Part shown: one piece after another, positions 6,305-7,476 of the stretch
Numbering within the stretch: the first letter of the stretch is position 1
Layout: every line of letters begins with the position of its first letter
Source of the DNA: Candidatus Beckwithbacteria bacterium CG23_combo_of_CG06-09_8_20_14_all_47_9
GTDB taxonomy: Bacteria; Patescibacteriota; Microgenomatia; UBA1400; CG1-02-47-37
Direction: 5' to 3'
Length of the DNA: 7,476 nucleotides
NCBI GenBank assembly: GCA_002772455.1
Contig: PCSQ01000116.1
Coordinates: 682-8,157, forward strand
Position numbers and translations under genes: made by a program
The notes under the pieces: model-generated
The model's database searches: none
Seen by the model: the letters and a program-made list of their open reading frames with translations, nothing else
Told to the model about the DNA's origin: nothing

Positions 6305-7476
6305 CATTCCTCTGGCCGACCGGTTGCGGCCGAAAAATTTAACCGAGTTTATTGGTCAAGTCCATTTGGTAGGCAGTAACCAGCCTTTGAGTTTAGTGGT
6401 TAAAACCCGCCAGCTTCATTCGATGATTTTTTGGGGTCCGCCCGGGTGCGGTAAAACCACTTTGGCCCGGATTTTGGCCGGTGAAGTTAAATTGCCGATT
6501 ACTCATTTATCGGCCGTTTCCTGCGGTAAAGCCGATATTAAAAAAATCGTCACCGAATTACCCAAGAGCGTTTTGTTTTTAGACGAAATCCACCGGTTTA
6601 ACAAGGCCCAGCAGGATTATTTACTGCCGTTTGTGGAAACCGGCCGGTTGATTTTAATCGGCGCCACCACCGAAAACCCCAGTTTTTCGGTCATCAGTCC
6701 GCTTTTATCCCGTTGTCAGGTGTTTGTTTTAGAAGCGCTGACTAAACAGGATTTATTAAAAGTTTTAAACCGGGGCCTAAAACACCTCCGGGGTGAAACC
6801 TGTCTGCGCAGGCAGGGAAGTTCTCACCTCGGAGGTGAGGTAAAAGACTTCCTGCTGGAATTTAGTAACGGTGATGCCCGGCAGCTGCTCAATTTATTGG
6901 AAGTAACACATCAATTGTACCGTCAGGTTACCGTGGCTAATCTGACTAAGGCCCTGCAGAGCAAGTGGCTGCGCTATGACCGGAAAGGCGACGAGCACTT
7001 TGATACGATTTCGGCGCTGATCAAGTCGATGCGCGCTTCGGATCCCGACGCCGCTCTGTATTATCTGGCCCGGATGGTAGCCAGTGGTGATGATCCGTTG
7101 TTTATTGCCCGCCGGATGGTTGTTTTCGCCAGTGAAGATATTGGGATGGCCCAGCCGACGACCCTGGTGGTGGCCAACGCCGTGTTTCAGGCTTGTCAAA
7201 CCATCGGTTACCCGGAATGCCAGGAAAACCTGGCCCAGGGGGTAGTTTATCTGGCTTTAGCCAAAAAAGACCGCAGTGCCTACGATGCCTATATGGCCGC
7301 GCTGGCCGATGTTAAACAGTACGGCAATCTGCCGATTCCGTTATCGATCCGTAACCCGGTGACCAAGCTGATGAAAAATCTCGGTTATGGTGCCGGTTAC
7401 GAAAAATATCCTAAAACATCTTTATTGCCCGACCAGCTCAAAAACAAAAAATACTACAATGGCCCTCTGGCACAGC
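6300..7476 (+). CDS. rarA: Replication-associated recombination protein A (AAA+ ATPase), 3'-truncated
   Basis: RarA/MgsA is a clamp-loader-like ATPase that acts at stalled replication forks. The frame is open from 6288 to the right edge and lacks only the last few dozen codons (it ends ...KKYYNGPLAQ; E. coli RarA continues past its matching RYYFP). The N-terminal motif IPLADRLRPKNLTEFIGQ starts at 6306. Walker A GPPGCGKTT is at 6435-6461, Walker B LFLDEIHRF at 6573-6599, sensor 1 GATTENPSF at 6660-6686 and sensor 2 NGDAR at 6867-6881. The RarA C-terminal domain follows (SALIKSMRASDPDAALYYLARM, then FASEDIGMAQP, and NPVTKLMKNLGYG). No ATG, GTG or TTG precedes the conserved N-terminus: candidates are ATT at 6300 (overlapping the rmlA stop), ATT at 6306 and CTG at 6312. 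TTG at 6324 would cut off PLADR. An in-frame compound palindrome fills the loop before sensor 2. Identity is firm; the start is not. Confidence 0.92.
   Translation, partial: MDIPLADRLRPKNLTEFIGQVHLVGSNQPLSLVVKTRQLHSMIFWGPPGCGKTTLARILAGEVKLPITHLSAVSCGKADIKKIVTELPKSVLFLDEIHRFNKAQQDYLLPFVETGRLILIGATTENPSFSVISPLLSRCQVFVLEALTKQDLLKVLNRGLKHLRGETCLRRQGSSHLGGEVKDFLLEFSNGDARQLLNLLEVTHQLYRQVTVANLTKALQSKWLRYDRKGDEHFDTISALIKSMRASDPDAALYYLARMVASGDDPLFIARRMVVFASEDIGMAQPTTLVVANAVFQACQTIGYPECQENLAQGVVYLALAKKDRSAYDAYMAALADVKQYGNLPIPLSIRNPVTKLMKNLGYGAGYEKYPKTSLLPDQLKNKKYYNGPLAQ
6783..6839 (+). repeat. Compound palindromic element inside rarA
   Basis: A left arm CACCTCCGGGGTGA (6783-6796) pairs with TCACCTCGGAGGTG (6824-6837) at 13 of 14 positions plus one G-U. 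Between them lies an 18-nt near-palindrome, CCTGTCTGCGCAGGCAGG (6799-6816), with eight normal pairs and one G-U. The right arm is itself a 7-bp hairpin (6823-6829 with 6833-6839). The whole is in frame, adds no stop, and encodes about HLRGETCLRRQGSSHLGGE in a loop that varies in length among RarA proteins. It looks like a small palindromic repeat or MITE-like insertion kept in coding sequence; only one copy is in the window. Confidence 0.75.

Noticed and set aside
6285..6335. A frameshift fusing rmlA and rarA into one gene
   Set aside because: rmlA ends at its natural short-form C-terminus and rarA begins at its natural N-terminal motif, so two separate genes with an odd start codon fit better.
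6783..6839. A transcription terminator
   Set aside because: The palindrome is inside rarA, is not followed by a T-run, and the reading frame continues with conserved motifs.
1..7476. CRISPR arrays, tRNA or rRNA genes, insertion-sequence transposases, phage genes
   Set aside because: Coding sequence fills nearly the whole window; no regularly spaced repeats, RNA-gene landmarks or transposase motifs were seen.

Overview
The window is a densely packed, single-strand (+) stretch of about 48-50% GC carrying eight co-directional genes. Both end genes are cut by the window edges. Almost every junction is an overlap of 3-8 nt, and the only true gap is 12 nt, so there is no room for internal promoters or terminators. 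TGA, TAA and TAG are all used as stops, so the code is standard, not the TGA=Gly code of SR1/Gracilibacteria. The gene set suggests a Candidate Phyla Radiation (Patescibacteria) bacterium, perhaps of the Microgenomates group. The reasons are a SipW-like peptidase beside a lamin-tail protein, a CAP protein with a PHxxNN-type N-terminus, a short RmlA and extreme compaction. This placement is inference from protein style, not a database match.

Left part (1-3350): an export and surface module. It has the 3' part of an ER/SipW-type signal peptidase I (Ser/His type), then a 750-aa secreted multidomain protein whose N-terminus carries a SipW-cognate signal (DTETSTGNSFSAG). That protein has Ig/FnIII-like, jelly-roll-like and lamin-tail domains. 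Next is a 231-aa protein with a TasA/CalY-like beta-sandwich, a Pro/Ser-rich stalk and a C-terminal membrane anchor. The simplest reading is a dedicated peptidase with one or two of its own substrates, building a cell-surface structure.

Middle and right (3363-6304): a sugar-nucleotide and envelope module. It has a WecE/RffA-type dTDP-4-keto-6-deoxyglucose aminotransferase, a membrane-tethered CAP (SCP/PR1) protein, a 73-aa multi-pass membrane protein and a short RmlA glucose-1-phosphate thymidylyltransferase. RmlA makes dTDP-glucose. After a 4,6-dehydratase step (RmlB, not in the window), the aminotransferase would make a dTDP-4-amino-4,6-dideoxyhexose for a surface glycan.

Right end (about 6300-7476): most of rarA/mgsA, a replication-associated AAA+ ATPase. 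It has no ATG, GTG or TTG start ahead of its conserved N-terminal motif. A compound palindrome of about 55 nt sits in frame in its coding sequence, in a variable loop. A second strong inverted repeat (34 nt) lies just inside the aminotransferase gene. These two palindromes and the peptidase/substrate cassette are the most interesting parts of the window.
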